A DNA stretch of 64,000 nt from an uncultured Campylobacter sp. (GTDB lineage Bacteria; Campylobacterota; Campylobacteria; Campylobacterales; Campylobacteraceae): the NCBI GenBank assembly GCA_934718785.1, contig CAKVAF010000008.1, positions 16,742-80,741 of the forward strand. Direction: 5' to 3'. The position numbers were made by a program, and so were the translations under genes. Positions 55,013 to 64,000 of the stretch are shown here, one piece after another. Under the pieces are notes generated by a model, which ran no database searches, was not told where the DNA came from, and saw nothing but the letters and a program-made list of their open reading frames with translations. Position 1 is the stretch's first letter, and every line of letters starts with the position of its first letter.

Positions 55013-57208
55013 ATGATGAAGATAGATAAAAAGCTGCTTGAAGCCCATAAAATCAGCGATGAAGAATATAAAGAAATTTTAAAGATTTTAAAGCGAGAGC
55101 CAAATTTATTAGAACTTGGCGTCATTTCTGCGATGTGGAGCGAGCATTGTTCTTATAAATCAAGCAAGAAATATTTAAATAATTTTCCCACAAAAGCGCC
55201 TTGGGTGATACAAGGACCGGGCGAAAATGCCGGCGTGATAGACATTGGCAAAGATTATGCAGCTGTTTTTAAGGTAGAATCTCATAATCATCCAAGCTTC
55301 ATCGAGCCCTTTGCGGGCGCTGCTACTGGCGTTGGCGGTATAATGCGCGATGTTTTTACTATGGGTGCTCGCGTTGTAGCTTCTATAAATTCCTTGAAAT
55401 TTGGGGATTTAAACGATGAAAAAATAGGCAAATATCAAAAATATCTAGTAAAAGGCGTTGTGAGTGGGATTGCGCATTATGGAAATTGTATGGGTGTGCC
55501 GACCATTGGGGGCGAGGTGGAATTTGAGCCTTGTTTTAATGGCAATATCCTTGTAAATGCCTTTGCTTTGGGCGTGGCTAAAAAAGAAGATATTTTTTAT
55601 GCTAAGGCTGGAAATGCTGGAAATGTCGTCATTTATGTAGGCTCAAAGACAGGCAGAGACGGACTTGGCGGGGCTGTGATGGCAAGTGATAGCTTTAATG
55701 AAGCTAATAAAAGCCTGCGTCCAACGGTGCAAATAGGCGATCCTTTCGCTGAAAAGCTTTTAATGGAAAGTTGCTTGGAGCTTTTTAAGACAGATTATAT
55801 CGTGGGCATTCAGGATATGGGTGCGGCGGGGCTTACTTCAAGTTCTTTTGAAATGGCTGGCAAAAGCGGGGCTGGAATGAAGCTTTATTTAGATAAAGTG
55901 CCAATGAGAGAAGAAGCGATGACGCCCTATGAATTAATGCTTAGTGAGTCGCAAGAGCGCATGCTTATTTGCGCTAAAAAAGGCTTTGAAGAAAAAATCA
56001 TCGAAATATTTGAAAAATACCAACTTGACTGTGCAGTCATTGGCGAGGTAACTGACATAGGGCAAATGCAGCTTTTTTGGCATGATGAATTAGTAGCAAA
56101 TTTACCTATTGCTCCGCTTAGCGCAAATGCACCTATTTTAAACCGTCCTACAAAAGAGCCACGAAGCTTTAAAAACGCAAAGCCTTATGAGTTTAGCCTT
56201 AAAATTTCCGCACAACAAGCCCTTTTAAAGCTTTTAAGCAATGACAACGCAAATGATAAAAGCTTTATTTACGAGCAATTTGACGCCACAGTGGGCACAA
56301 ACACACTTAAAGCAGACGGCAAACTAGGAGCAAACGTCATTCGTGTCAAAGAAAACGGCGCGGCTTTAGCTATGGCGGTGGAGTGCAATTCAAGGCTAAA
56401 TTTCATCGACGCTAAAATAGGAGCTAGCTTAAATGTAATGAGTGCAGGGCGCAAGGTCGCTTGCACGGGCGCTACGCCCCTAGCCATAAGTGATTGTTTA
56501 AATTATGGCAATCCACAAAATCCTGAAGTGATGTGGCAGTTTGCAAGGGGCTGCGAGGGCATAAAAGAAGCTTGCGCTGCTTTAAATACGCCGGTAGTAA
56601 GCGGCAATGTGTCTTTATACAATGAAACAGCAGGCATTAGCGTGTATCCAAGCCCTACTATTGTTTGTGTTGGGCTTAATGAAGATGCGAAAAACACGCT
56701 TAAATCAGCCTTTAGCTCGGAAAATATCAGCCTTTATTTAGTAGGAAATTTAAAGCAAAAGCCAAATTTTTCAGGCTCACTCATTGCTAGGGTGCTTGAT
56801 GATAAGGTATGCGGGAAGTTAGAAGAGTGTGATTTTCAAAAAGAGCTTGCTTTGTGGAAGCTTTTGAAAAAGGCAAATGAGGCGGGATTTTTAGCCTTTG
56901 CAAACAGCGTGGGCATAGGCGGCGTGGCTTTAAGTCTTGCTAAAATGTGTGCAATTAGTGAATTTGGCGTAAGTGCAAATTTAAGTACAGCTAAAGATAA
57001 TGAAGCCTTGCTTTTTGAAGAAGCACCCACTCGCGCTATTTTAGGCGTTTTAGATGAAAAGGGCTTTGAAAATTTGGCTTTAAATTTAGACTTTGAAAAA
57101 CTAGGCACGACAATAAAGAGTGAAGAATTTAGGCTAAATTCTATAAATTTAAGCAAAGATGAGCTTAAAAGTGCCTATTTTGAGAGCTTTAAAAAGGAGT
57201 TTGAATGA
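55013..57208 (+). CDS. purL: Phosphoribosylformylglycinamidine synthase subunit PurL
   Basis: 731 residues, the small-type FGAM synthase that works with PurS and PurQ. SAMWSEHCSYKSSKKYL (about 41-57), SHNHPSFIEPFAGAATGVGG and GIQDMGAAGLTSSSFEMAGK are canonical ATP/FGAR-binding segments. Both ATGs of ATGATG are possible starts; AAAGGTGAG precedes them. purS and purQ are not in this window. It overlaps the DnaJ-like gene by four bases, which places it in the same operon as purH. Confidence 0.95.
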   Translation: MMKIDKKLLEAHKISDEEYKEILKILKREPNLLELGVISAMWSEHCSYKSSKKYLNNFPTKAPWVIQGPGENAGVIDIGKDYAAVFKVESHNHPSFIEPFAGAATGVGGIMRDVFTMGARVVASINSLKFGDLNDEKIGKYQKYLVKGVVSGIAHYGNCMGVPTIGGEVEFEPCFNGNILVNAFALGVAKKEDIFYAKAGNAGNVVIYVGSKTGRDGLGGAVMASDSFNEANKSLRPTVQIGDPFAEKLLMESCLELFKTDYIVGIQDMGAAGLTSSSFEMAGKSGAGMKLYLDKVPMREEAMTPYELMLSESQERMLICAKKGFEEKIIEIFEKYQLDCAVIGEVTDIGQMQLFWHDELVANLPIAPLSANAPILNRPTKEPRSFKNAKPYEFSLKISAQQALLKLLSNDNANDKSFIYEQFDATVGTNTLKADGKLGANVIRVKENGAALAMAVECNSRLNFIDAKIGASLNVMSAGRKVACTGATPLAISDCLNYGNPQNPEVMWQFARGCEGIKEACAALNTPVVSGNVSLYNETAGISVYPSPTIVCVGLNEDAKNTLKSAFSSENISLYLVGNLKQKPNFSGSLIARVLDDKVCGKLEECDFQKELALWKLLKKANEAGFLAFANSVGIGGVALSLAKMCAISEFGVSANLSTAKDNEALLFEEAPTRAILGVLDEKGFENLALNLDFEKLGTTIKSEEFRLNSINLSKDELKSAYFESFKKEFE

Positions 57209-58017
57209 TTTTTATACTCCTACTTTTAGCCATTTTCGCATTTTTGTGGTATTATAAAAATTATTATTTAAATGCTACAAATTCAAGCTTTAATAACTCA
57301 AATAAATCACAAAACGGCTTTTCACGCTTTTTTAAGGCTGCAAGAAGCTTTAAAAATAGCTTTTCTGCGGGCGTTATGCAAGAGCGGCTCAATGAATACA
57401 AAAGGCGGATGAATTACTATGTCATCGCACTTTTAGCCAAAATCGCCAAAAGCGATGGCAGGGTCAGTCAAAAAGAAGCGGATTTAATCAGCGATTTGCT
57501 CGATGCAAATAGCCTTGATTTAAGAGAGCGTGATTTTTTAAAAGCTTGTTTTAACGAGCATAAAAATGATTTAAGCAATGCTTACGCTGTGGCGGCTGAG
57601 TTTATGCGCGAGGTGCCTTTGCCTAAAAATGAGCGTTTGAATGTCTTTCGCGTTTTTGTTTTTGCTGCTAGCATTGATGGTGGGCTTGATAGTGCTAAAA
57701 TAAGCCTTTTAGAGCAAATTGCCAAAGCTTTTTCCTTTTCTCAAAGCGAGTTTGAAAGCTTTATCAGCGGGGCAAAAAGCTCACAAAACAAAGCCTCTTC
57801 AAATTTAAGCCTAGAACAAGCTTATTCTATTTTAGGACTTAATCAAAATGCCAGCGAAAGCGAAGTAAAAAAGGCTTACCGAAGCCTAGCAAAAAAATAT
57901 CATCCCGATATTTTAAACGCAAATAATGTAAGCGAAAGTGAGCTTAAAGCAGGCGTTGAAAAATTTAGACAAATCAATGCAGCTTACGAGCTCATTAAGG
58001 CACATTTGGGAATTTAA
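57205..58017 (+). CDS. TerB-DnaJ membrane-anchored co-chaperone (DjlA-like)
   Basis: 270 residues: N-terminal membrane helix (FILLLLAIFAFLWYYKNYY), TerB-like helical domain (about 65-190; MNYYVIALLAKIAKSDGRVS carries its acidic metal site) and a C-terminal J domain (about 205-268) with AYSILGLNQNASESEVKKAY and the HPD tripeptide in KKYHPDIL. The architecture is that of DjlA, which couples DnaK to membrane targets. The ATG overlaps the purL stop. A toxin/antitoxin pair follows after 27 bases. Confidence 0.88.
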   Translation: MIFILLLLAIFAFLWYYKNYYLNATNSSFNNSNKSQNGFSRFFKAARSFKNSFSAGVMQERLNEYKRRMNYYVIALLAKIAKSDGRVSQKEADLISDLLDANSLDLRERDFLKACFNEHKNDLSNAYAVAAEFMREVPLPKNERLNVFRVFVFAASIDGGLDSAKISLLEQIAKAFSFSQSEFESFISGAKSSQNKASSNLSLEQAYSILGLNQNASESEVKKAYRSLAKKYHPDILNANNVSESELKAGVEKFRQINAAYELIKAHLGI

Positions 58018-58044
58018 ATGCTATAATTCTTTTAAGGAGAAAAA

Positions 58045-58263
58045 ATGCTTTTAAGATTAGAAAATGCCGATGATAGATTTATTAAAGTGCTCAAGGCTAT
58101 GGCTAAGGCGTTTGATGTGAAAATCAGGGTTGAAAAAAGCTCTAAAAAACTTTCAAATGATGAGTTAGACGCGCGTGAAGCTGACAAAATCATTGATGAA
58201 ATTAAAATGAGCAAAAGAAAGCTTGTAAGCTTTGATGAGGCGGCTAAAAGGCTTAAAATTTAA
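58045..58263 (+). CDS. RelB-like antitoxin
   Basis: 72 residues, acidic-basic helical. The first 30 residues (MLLRLENADDRFIKVLKAMA) and the C-terminal FDEAAKRLKI resemble the short RelB/DUF-type antitoxins whose C-terminus wraps the toxin. AAGGAG before the ATG. Its stop overlaps the ATG of the toxin gene (TAATG), the usual antitoxin-first coupling. I cannot assign a subfamily without a search. Confidence 0.72.
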   Translation: MLLRLENADDRFIKVLKAMAKAFDVKIRVEKSSKKLSNDELDAREADKIIDEIKMSKRKLVSFDEAAKRLKI

Positions 58264-58517
58264 TGTTTCATTTAGAATTTGAAAATGAAAGTATTGAATT
58301 TATCTTAAAACAAAGCCCTAGAAATCAAGCCTTAATCAAAGAAAAAATCAAAGATTTAAAAGTAGGTAATTTTCATAAAGACAAGGCTTTAAAAGGCTTT
58401 TATAAGGGCAAATTTCGTAAAAGAGCAGGGGATTTTAGAATCATTTATTTAAAGCAAAATTTAAATATTTATATTCTTAAAATTGCACATAGAAAAGAAA
58501 GTTACAAGGAAAAATAA
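58263..58517 (+). CDS. RelE/ParE-superfamily toxin
   Basis: 84 residues. [20 protein letters not shown] and [18 protein letters not shown] match the RelE pattern (LRxGxYRVIY ... VxRIGHRxxVY) including the Arg and C-terminal Tyr positions used for mRNA cleavage. The N-terminus [16 protein letters not shown] is also typical. One base overlap with the antitoxin upstream and with purH downstream (TAATG), so it is wired into the purine operon. Confidence 0.78.
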   Translation: MFHLEFENESIEFILKQSPRNQALIKEKIKDLKVGNFHKDKALKGFYKGKFRKRAGDFRIIYLKQNLNIYILKIAHRKESYKEK

Positions 58518-60055
58518 TGAAAAAACTAGCGCTTTTGAGTGTGAGTGATAAAACGGGCATTGTGGAGTTTGCGCGCGAGCTTTTAGAGCTTGATTTTAGC
58601 TTGCTTTCCACAGGTGGCACTTATAAGCTTTTAAGTGAAGCTGGGCTAAAGGTGCGTGAAGTGAGCGACTTTACAGATAGTCCCGAGCTTTTTGAAGGAC
58701 GCGTAAAGACTTTACATCCTAAAATTCACGGCGCTATTTTACACAAAAGAAGTGATAAAACGCACCTTGAGCAAGCCAAAAAACATGATATTTCAAGCAT
58801 TGATTTAGTCTGTGTGAATTTATATCCTTTTAAAAAAGTGGCACAAAGTGGGGCTCATTTTGATGAGATTATCGAAAATATCGATATCGGCGGTCCGGCA
58901 ATGCTTAGAAGTGCGGCAAAAAATTATAAAGATGTGCTGGTGCTGTGTGATTTGAGCGATTATGAGCGCGCTATAGAAGCCTTAAAAGCGGGCAGGGTGG
59001 ATGAAGCATTTCGGCGAAATTTGATGATAAAGGCATTCGAACACACTGCAAATTATGATAGTTTCATTGCAAATTATATGAACGAGCGCTTTAATGCTGG
59101 TTTTGGCGCGTTTAAATTCATCACAGGGCGCAAGGTCTTTGAGTGCAAATATGGCGAAAATCCACACCAAAAAGGCGCGCTTTATGAGTTTGAAGACTAT
59201 TTCAGCAAGCATTTTAAGGCGCTCAAAGGCGAAGCAAGCTTTAATAACTTGACCGATATAAACGCTGCTATCAGCCTTACTTCAAGCTTTGAAAATGCCC
59301 CAGCTGTAGCCATTGTAAAGCATGGCAATGCTTGTGGCTTTGCCATTAAAGCAAATTTGCTTGAGAGTTACACTGAAGCCTTGAAATGCGATAGTATCAG
59401 TGCTTATGGGGGCGTGGTGGCGATTAATGGCTGCTTGGATGAAGCGCTCGCGCATAAAATCAATGAAATTTATGTCGAGGTCATCCTCGCAGCAAGTGTC
59501 GAAGAAAAAGCGCTTAAAGTCTTTGAGAGCAAAAAGCGCATAAAGATTTTCACCCAAGAAAGCACTTTTTTAGTGCGCGCTTTTGATAAGTATGATTTTA
59601 AGCACATTAGCGGAGGCTTTGTGTATCAAAATAGCGATGAAGTCGGCGCCAATGAGCTTAAAAATGCAAAATGCGTGAGCGAGAAAAAGGCAAGCCAGAG
59701 CGAGCTAAAAGACTTAGAAATAGCCCTTAAAATCGCAGCTCTTACCAAATCAAATAATGTTGCTTATGTGAAAAATGGCGCGCTCGTTGCCATCGGTATG
59801 GGGATGACAAGCCGCATTGACGCGGCAAAGGCTGCGATAAATAAAGCGCGCGAGATGAGCTTAAACTTAAAAGGCTGCGTGCTAGCCAGCGAAGCCTTTT
59901 TTCCCTTTAAAGACAGCATTGAAGAAGCGGCAAAAGTAGGCGTGAGCGCTATCGCACAGCCTGGTGGAAGCATTAGAGATGATGAAGTCATCGAAGCTGC
60001 TAATAAAGCGGGCATGGCGCTGTATTTTACCGGCGTGCGCCACTTTTTGCATTGA
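58517..60055 (+). CDS. purH: Bifunctional AICAR transformylase/IMP cyclohydrolase
   Basis: 512 residues. N-terminal cyclohydrolase ([20 protein letters not shown], then STGGTYKLL and [15 protein letters not shown]) and C-terminal transformylase ([27 protein letters not shown] with the catalytic Lys-His, and [20 protein letters not shown]). Catalyses the last two steps of IMP synthesis. Its ATG overlaps the toxin stop, an odd neighbour for a housekeeping gene. Confidence 0.95.
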   Translation: MKKLALLSVSDKTGIVEFARELLELDFSLLSTGGTYKLLSEAGLKVREVSDFTDSPELFEGRVKTLHPKIHGAILHKRSDKTHLEQAKKHDISSIDLVCVNLYPFKKVAQSGAHFDEIIENIDIGGPAMLRSAAKNYKDVLVLCDLSDYERAIEALKAGRVDEAFRRNLMIKAFEHTANYDSFIANYMNERFNAGFGAFKFITGRKVFECKYGENPHQKGALYEFEDYFSKHFKALKGEASFNNLTDINAAISLTSSFENAPAVAIVKHGNACGFAIKANLLESYTEALKCDSISAYGGVVAINGCLDEALAHKINEIYVEVILAASVEEKALKVFESKKRIKIFTQESTFLVRAFDKYDFKHISGGFVYQNSDEVGANELKNAKCVSEKKASQSELKDLEIALKIAALTKSNNVAYVKNGALVAIGMGMTSRIDAAKAAINKAREMSLNLKGCVLASEAFFPFKDSIEEAAKVGVSAIAQPGGSIRDDEVIEAANKAGMALYFTGVRHFLH

Positions 60056-60192
60056 TTTTTTAAAATAAATTTATTATTTTGAAGTGAATTTTTGTTTTAA
60101 AACAATTTTTTAAGTTTATCAATAGCTTGTTTTTAAGCTTAAATTTCATATAAGCTTAAATTGATATGAAAATGTGCAATGAAAGGTGTTAA

Positions 60193-60606
60193 ATGTGGCT
60201 TGTTTATGCGCTTGAAGCTGCTTTTTTTGCGGCACTTACGGCGATTTTAGCAAAGGTTGGCATTGAAGGTGTGAATTCGCATTTAGCCACCGCCATTCGC
60301 ACTGCTGTCGTGCTTTGCTTGGCTTGGGCTATGGTGTTTGCGGTCGGTGCGGGTGGCACGATTAGCGAAATTAGCCGTAAAAGCTGGCTTTTTCTCGTGC
60401 TTTCAGGGCTTGCTACGGGGGCTTCGTGGCTGTGTTATTACAAGGCTTTGCAAATGGGCGAAGTGGCAAAAGTCGCGGCCATTGACAAGCTTAGCGTTGT
60501 CATTACTATCATTTTTGCAGTGATTTTTCTAGGCGAGAGCTTGAGTTTAAAAACAGCCATCGCAACTCTACTCATTGCCACCGGTGCCTTACTTATGGTG
60601 CTTTGA
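60193..60606 (+). CDS. EamA/DMT-type small membrane protein
   Basis: 137 residues with about five hydrophobic segments. WLVYALEAAFFAALTAILAK and GLATGASWLCYYKALQMGEV, then AAIDKLSVVITIIFAVIFLG, are those of a single EamA unit (half of a usual 10-helix drug/metabolite transporter), so it probably works as a dimer, like other short EamA proteins. Substrate unknown. A moderate AAAGG box lies before the ATG. Convergent with the MHS gene. Confidence 0.82.
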   Translation: MWLVYALEAAFFAALTAILAKVGIEGVNSHLATAIRTAVVLCLAWAMVFAVGAGGTISEISRKSWLFLVLSGLATGASWLCYYKALQMGEVAKVAAIDKLSVVITIIFAVIFLGESLSLKTAIATLLIATGALLMVL

Positions 60607-60641
60607 TTAATTTGCTTAATTATAAATATTGCTAGATTTAA

Positions 60642-61970
60642 TCACACTCTTTTTCTCACAAGCCACACAGAAACTATCGCTACAAATCCCAAAAGACACA
60701 AATAAAGCGCAATACCTTGCGTAAAAGATCCACTTAAAGCTAGAGCATTTAAAAAAAATACAAGCTGGGGCGTGAAGCCACCAGCTATGGCATAGGCGAT
60801 ATTATAAGAAAAAGAAATGCCTGAAAAGCGCACATTAGGACTAAAAATTTCAGCCATAATGATGGGCGCAAAAGAATTTAGCCCACCAAAAAAGCACAGC
60901 ACAAAATAGCTTACAAGCGCTATGCTTACACTACTTGCATAAAGAAAGTGAAAAAAGCCAAGTGAAAAAGCACAAAAGCACAGCGAAAATATCACGCAAG
61001 CTTTAAAAACACCAATTCTATCAGCCAGCAAGCCAGCTGCGATACTGCCCAGCGCAAGCGCGAAAATGCCTACCATTTGCGCGTAAATCATATTGATTTT
61101 ACTGAGTTTTAAAATCTCAGGCATCAGTTTTGGCATCAAAAGCAAAAGCACCATCACACAGCCTGTAAGCACCCAAGTGATCAGCATTGAGGGGATAATA
61201 CTTTTTGAAATTCCGCGCTTTTTAAAAATATCTTTAAGCGGAAATTGACTAAGACTTTGCGTGGCTTTCATCTGCACAAATACAGGCGTTTCTTGTAAAA
61301 AGCGGCGCAAAAATACCGCGATAATGCCAAAAATCCCGCCGATAAAAAATGGCGCACGCCACGCCCATTCAGCGATTTGCTCACTCGAAAAGCTTAAATT
61401 TATCAATAAAGCAATCACGCTTCCAAGTAAAACGCCTAGTGCCATCGCACAATTGAGCGAGCTAAGATATAAGGCTTTGTGATTTTGTGGGGCATGTTCG
61501 CGTATGAAAACCCATGCTCCGGGCAGCTCGCCGCCAATGGCAATACCCTGACACACACGCACCAAAAGAAGCAGCACCGGCGCAAGATAGCCAAGATCTT
61601 CAAAGCCCGGGATAAAAGCGAGCAAAAAGGTCGGTATCACCATAAGAAGAATGCTGAGCATAAACATATTTTTACGTCCAAACTTATCGCCAAAATGAGC
61701 CATCACAATGCCACCAAGCGGGCGCACAAAATAACCCGCCGCAAAGGCTCCATAAGTATTTAACATCGCCCAAAACTCGCCAATTTGAGGTGGAAAAAAC
61801 ACATGCGCGATATATTCTGCAAAAAAGATAAAAATGATAAAATCATAAAATTCTAAAGTCCCACCTAATGATGAAAGCCCTAAAATTTTAAACTCAGCCT
61901 TGCCAAGTCGTTTGGGCGGATTTTGAAAATTTGAATTTTGCGAGTTTGAAAGATGATCTTGTGATTTCAT
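60642..61970 (-). CDS. MHS-type MFS metabolite:proton symporter, paralogue
   Basis: 442 residues, 12 helices, strongly similar to the protein at 43046 (shared FKILGLSSLGGTLEFYDFII and RPLGGIVMAHFGDKFGRKNM). The N-terminal 25 residues (MKSQDHLSNSQNSNFQNPPK) are a hydrophilic Asn/Ser extension absent from the paralogue. Single-gene unit; I recall one such gene in C. jejuni (Cj1687), so two copies here suggest duplication with diverged substrate. Confidence 0.86.
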   Translation of the reverse strand: MKSQDHLSNSQNSNFQNPPKRLGKAEFKILGLSSLGGTLEFYDFIIFIFFAEYIAHVFFPPQIGEFWAMLNTYGAFAAGYFVRPLGGIVMAHFGDKFGRKNMFMLSILLMVIPTFLLAFIPGFEDLGYLAPVLLLLVRVCQGIAIGGELPGAWVFIREHAPQNHKALYLSSLNCAMALGVLLGSVIALLINLSFSSEQIAEWAWRAPFFIGGIFGIIAVFLRRFLQETPVFVQMKATQSLSQFPLKDIFKKRGISKSIIPSMLITWVLTGCVMVLLLLMPKLMPEILKLSKINMIYAQMVGIFALALGSIAAGLLADRIGVFKACVIFSLCFCAFSLGFFHFLYASSVSIALVSYFVLCFFGGLNSFAPIIMAEIFSPNVRFSGISFSYNIAYAIAGGFTPQLVFFLNALALSGSFTQGIALYLCLLGFVAIVSVWLVRKRV

Positions 61971-62149
61971 ATCAAATGTCCTAAATTTTTAAAAAATTTT
62001 GCGCCATTATAGCAAAGATTTTCATTTTAAAAGGATGAAATTTAACTTTTTAGAGTTTGATTTAAATACGCATTTGATTTTAGTATTTTAAGAAAAAATA
62101 AATTTAAACTTTGTTAAAATAATACTTTAAATTTTTTCAAGGAGATTTT

Positions 62150-62317
62150 ATGGAGTTCTTAGAACTTTTACTTGTTTTAGTCGCCTTGATCCTCATCATT
62201 AAAAAGCCTGAAAAGGAAAAATTGGCTTTTGCTTTGGTGTTTGGCTCTTGGCTTATTATGATCGTGCTTTATGTAGGGCATAAATCCGGTGCGTTTTTAA
62301 CCACCATAAACCCTTAA
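62150..62317 (+). CDS. dba: Dba-like small membrane protein (DsbI accessory)
   Basis: 55 residues: MEFLELLLVLVALILIIKKP, a charged turn (EKEKLA) and a second hydrophobic helix (FALVFGSWLIMIVLYVG). This is the size, topology and position of Dba, the small protein that precedes dsbI in C. jejuni (Cj0018c, recall). AAGGAG before the ATG. Its stop overlaps the ribosome site of dsbI, consistent with the translational coupling described for the pair. Confidence 0.82.
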   Translation: MEFLELLLVLVALILIIKKPEKEKLAFALVFGSWLIMIVLYVGHKSGAFLTTINP

Positions 62318-62326
62318 GGAGTGAAA

Positions 62327-63850
62327 ATGAATGCAGAATTTAAAGAAGCAAAAACTTTTTATTTCTTAATGTGTTTGGCGGGCTTTGCGCTCATTTTACT
62401 TCCTGTTGGTATTGCAAATATCGTCTTTGGCTATATGATGGGCGATAGCCCTTGCACGCTTTGCTGGGGACAAAGAGAGGCTATGGTTTTCATCGGCGTG
62501 ATGGCACTTTTCATCGTGCGTTATGGGCTTAAGCCTAAATATTTAGCGACCTTGCTTGTGATGACAGCTTTTGGACTTTATCAAAGCTTCGCTCAACTTG
62601 GAAATCACGCACACAGAGACTTAGATCAAGGCTTTAGCTTGCAAGTGTTTGGCATACACACTTATTTTTGGGCTGAGATCGTGTTTTTTGCTATTGTGTT
62701 ACTCCTTGGCATTATGTTTTTCTTCGCGCCTAAACTCAGCGTTTTTGACAAGGAAATGAACGGCGAGAGCGTGAGAAAATTAGGTAAGTTCAGTATGGCT
62801 GCCTTTGTAATCTCAGCTTTAATCGTCGCTTCAAATGTCTTTCAAGCCTTTGTCAGCACAGGCGTGCCTCCTTTTGTAGGGCAGGGCGATCCTGTGAGAT
62901 TTAGCTTAAATCCAAAATACATCATTTGGAGTACTGACGGGTGGAAAAGCACTTGGACGAGCTTTTCATTTTTAGGTAAAAGAGATGTGAAAGCTCCTGA
63001 TTATGCCTTTGCTCCTGCGAGTGAAAAACTTGGCGTGAAATTTGACAATGACGCGAGTAACGCTCCACTTAAAATCACTCAAAAAGTAGAAATCATAGGA
63101 CAAAAAGAAATTGAAATTTCAAAGCCTTTAAATACTCTAAATTTCATTAATGGTGAGTTTGTGGCAAGCTCAAAATGGGATGTATATTTTATGGATAAGG
63201 ATTTCAATCTTAAGGATGAGCTAGAAATCGATCCTTATTTTTCAGCGACCATTGATCCTATCGTAGGCGTGATCCCTTTTATGCAAGATAAATACATTTT
63301 GATAGGTTCAAACAAAACCTTGCTTCGCTTTGGTAAAAACCCTGAAACTAACGAAGCTTTGCAATATGCTGATTTTATACGCGGGGCTGATCGTTTTGAG
63401 GGACAGGGCAAGGATTTAGGCAGGGCTAGGCTTGATACGGTGCGCGCTAAATTTCATCACATCGCAAGCTTAAGCAATGATGAAAACTACTTCTACACCG
63501 CCACCGTGCCAAATAATAAAGACAGTAAAAGCTTTGTCATCTCTAAATTTGCTCTTAAAGATAGGGTGCTTTCTGGCGAATTCACACCTAAAGCCAGCAT
63601 TTTAAAAGAGGGCAGAAGTCTTGGTGAGCTTTATGTAACAGCCTTGCAGTTTAAAGATGGCAGCCTTTATGCACTGAGCAAAAACCACAATGTCATCGTT
63701 TTAATCGATCCTTATAAAGAAGAGATTGTCTATGCTATCGCTTTTCCAGCCCAGATCACAAATGCTAGAAGCCTTTATATCGATGAAGCGGGCAAACTTT
63801 TTATTTTATCTTACCAAGAGGGTAAAAATATACTCTTTGCCTTACAATAA
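62327..63850 (+). CDS. dsbI: Thiol-disulfide interchange protein DsbI
   Basis: 507 residues. The N-terminal 240 residues form a DsbB-like membrane part (five helices) with the quinone-linked pair CTLC (Cys43/Cys46) in DSPCTLCWGQREAM. The C-terminal half is a periplasmic beta-propeller-like domain specific to the DsbI group. ATG at 62327 is favoured: AGGAG (62317-62321) ends five bases before it; a GTG at 62321 is inside that box. Re-oxidises periplasmic disulphide carriers, in Campylobacter linked to arylsulphatase AstA. A terminator follows. Confidence 0.92.
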   Translation: MNAEFKEAKTFYFLMCLAGFALILLPVGIANIVFGYMMGDSPCTLCWGQREAMVFIGVMALFIVRYGLKPKYLATLLVMTAFGLYQSFAQLGNHAHRDLDQGFSLQVFGIHTYFWAEIVFFAIVLLLGIMFFFAPKLSVFDKEMNGESVRKLGKFSMAAFVISALIVASNVFQAFVSTGVPPFVGQGDPVRFSLNPKYIIWSTDGWKSTWTSFSFLGKRDVKAPDYAFAPASEKLGVKFDNDASNAPLKITQKVEIIGQKEIEISKPLNTLNFINGEFVASSKWDVYFMDKDFNLKDELEIDPYFSATIDPIVGVIPFMQDKYILIGSNKTLLRFGKNPETNEALQYADFIRGADRFEGQGKDLGRARLDTVRAKFHHIASLSNDENYFYTATVPNNKDSKSFVISKFALKDRVLSGEFTPKASILKEGRSLGELYVTALQFKDGSLYALSKNHNVIVLIDPYKEEIVYAIAFPAQITNARSLYIDEAGKLFILSYQEGKNILFALQ

Positions 63851-63854
63851 ATTT

Positions 63855-63882
63855 AAAGTGTGAGTTTTTCCGCTCACACTTT
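63855..63882 (+). terminator. Terminator of dba-dsbI
   Basis: Perfect 10-bp stem AAAGTGTGAG (63855-63864) with CTCACACTTT (63873-63882) and an 8-nt loop; the tail is ACAAAATTTAAATTTTTT, so T-rich but not immediate. Confidence 0.75.
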
Positions 63883-63955
63883 ACAAAATTTAAATTTTTT
63901 AAAGCTTAAATTTGATAAAATATGCATTTTTATTTTAAAAAAGAAAGGAGAAGCA

Positions 63956-64000
63956 TTGGCAAAAGATGATGTCATTGAGATTGATGGCACAGTGATCGAG
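63956..64000 (+). CDS. infA: Translation initiation factor IF-1, N-terminal part (runs off the window)
   Basis: Fifteen codons, MAKDDVIEIDGTVIE, the canonical start of IF-1. The start codon is TTG at 63956, with AAAGGAG six bases before it. The rest of the roughly 72-residue protein lies beyond the window. Confidence 0.88.
   Translation, partial: MAKDDVIEIDGTVIE

Overview
The window looks like a chromosomal segment of a Campylobacter species (Campylobacterota). The evidence is AT-rich DNA with dense coding, sigma-70 promoters reduced to a TATAAT box, many TTG/GTG starts, hypervariable poly-G tracts, a pseudaminic-acid flagellin glycosylation locus, the dba-dsbI pair, and gene blocks that (from memory, not from a search) match C. 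jejuni order: Cj1277c-Cj1268c (ftsE to mnmC), hup-cysM, pgp2-alr, ydcH-tlp6, Cj0248-Cj0249, Cj1555c-Cj1556 and Cj0964-Cj0953c. These blocks are joined in a different order from C. jejuni, so I infer a different species. No rRNA, prophage, insertion-sequence transposase or CRISPR array is visible.

Layout. 1-228: end of a cytochrome c gene. 366-5310: pseudaminic acid cassette pseF - two methyltransferase paralogues - WbqC-like - pseG - pseH - formyltransferase-like, with two poly-G contingency tracts. 5666-12113: tpx, a PepSY-like exported protein, psd, a DJ-1 family protein, a YdcH-like protein with a CZB chemoreceptor, and a sigma-54-controlled gene that is probably flagellar. 12388-15121: an O-acylation pair (SGNH-like protein plus a multiply frameshifted MBOAT gene with a poly-C/G tract). 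15164-29366: dcd, a Bcr-type exporter, then one long run of division, cell-wall and housekeeping genes (ftsE, ftsX, EnvC-like, pyrH, rpoZ, spoT, tyrS, nitronate monooxygenase, amiA, mnmC). 29565-38412: hup, cysM, pgp2, alr, mnmA, a LOG protein, ispG and a zinc-finger membrane protein with a T14 promoter spacer. 38748-46214: motility-linked HDOD protein, a redox-type HxlR regulator divergent from an NmrA-like gene and a broken SnoaL-like gene, an MHS transporter, tRNA-Leu, atpE and ybgC. 46593-47675: an isolated CgtA-like GalNAc transferase. 47735-60055: lipoprotein, UDG and GNAT genes divergent from rpmH-rnpA-yidD-yidC-jag-mnmE-purL-djlA-like-(RelBE-like toxin/antitoxin)-purH. 60193-64000: EamA-type protein, second MHS transporter, dba-dsbI and the start of infA.

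Themes. (1) Surface variability: three poly-G/C tracts of 10-12 bases lie in sugar- or acyl-modification genes, and a T14 tract abuts a promoter -10 box. (2) An abundant dispersed repeat (core AAAACAGCGGCGCGAG) forms composite 200-325 bp elements with inverted ends and internal TCATTGCGAG/GCAATCC modules. The same core also lies in frame inside psd and the MBOAT gene, and I think this is the most novel feature of the window. (3) FtsEX, a catalytically degenerate EnvC-like protein and AmiA are encoded in one co-directional cluster, which suggests a complete septal murein hydrolase activation module. (4) All three core genes for U34 wobble modification (mnmA, mnmC, mnmE) are present at separate loci.

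Limits: all homology statements are from reading the protein sequences and from memory. Three genes carry single-base homopolymer frameshifts, which could be real decay or assembly error.
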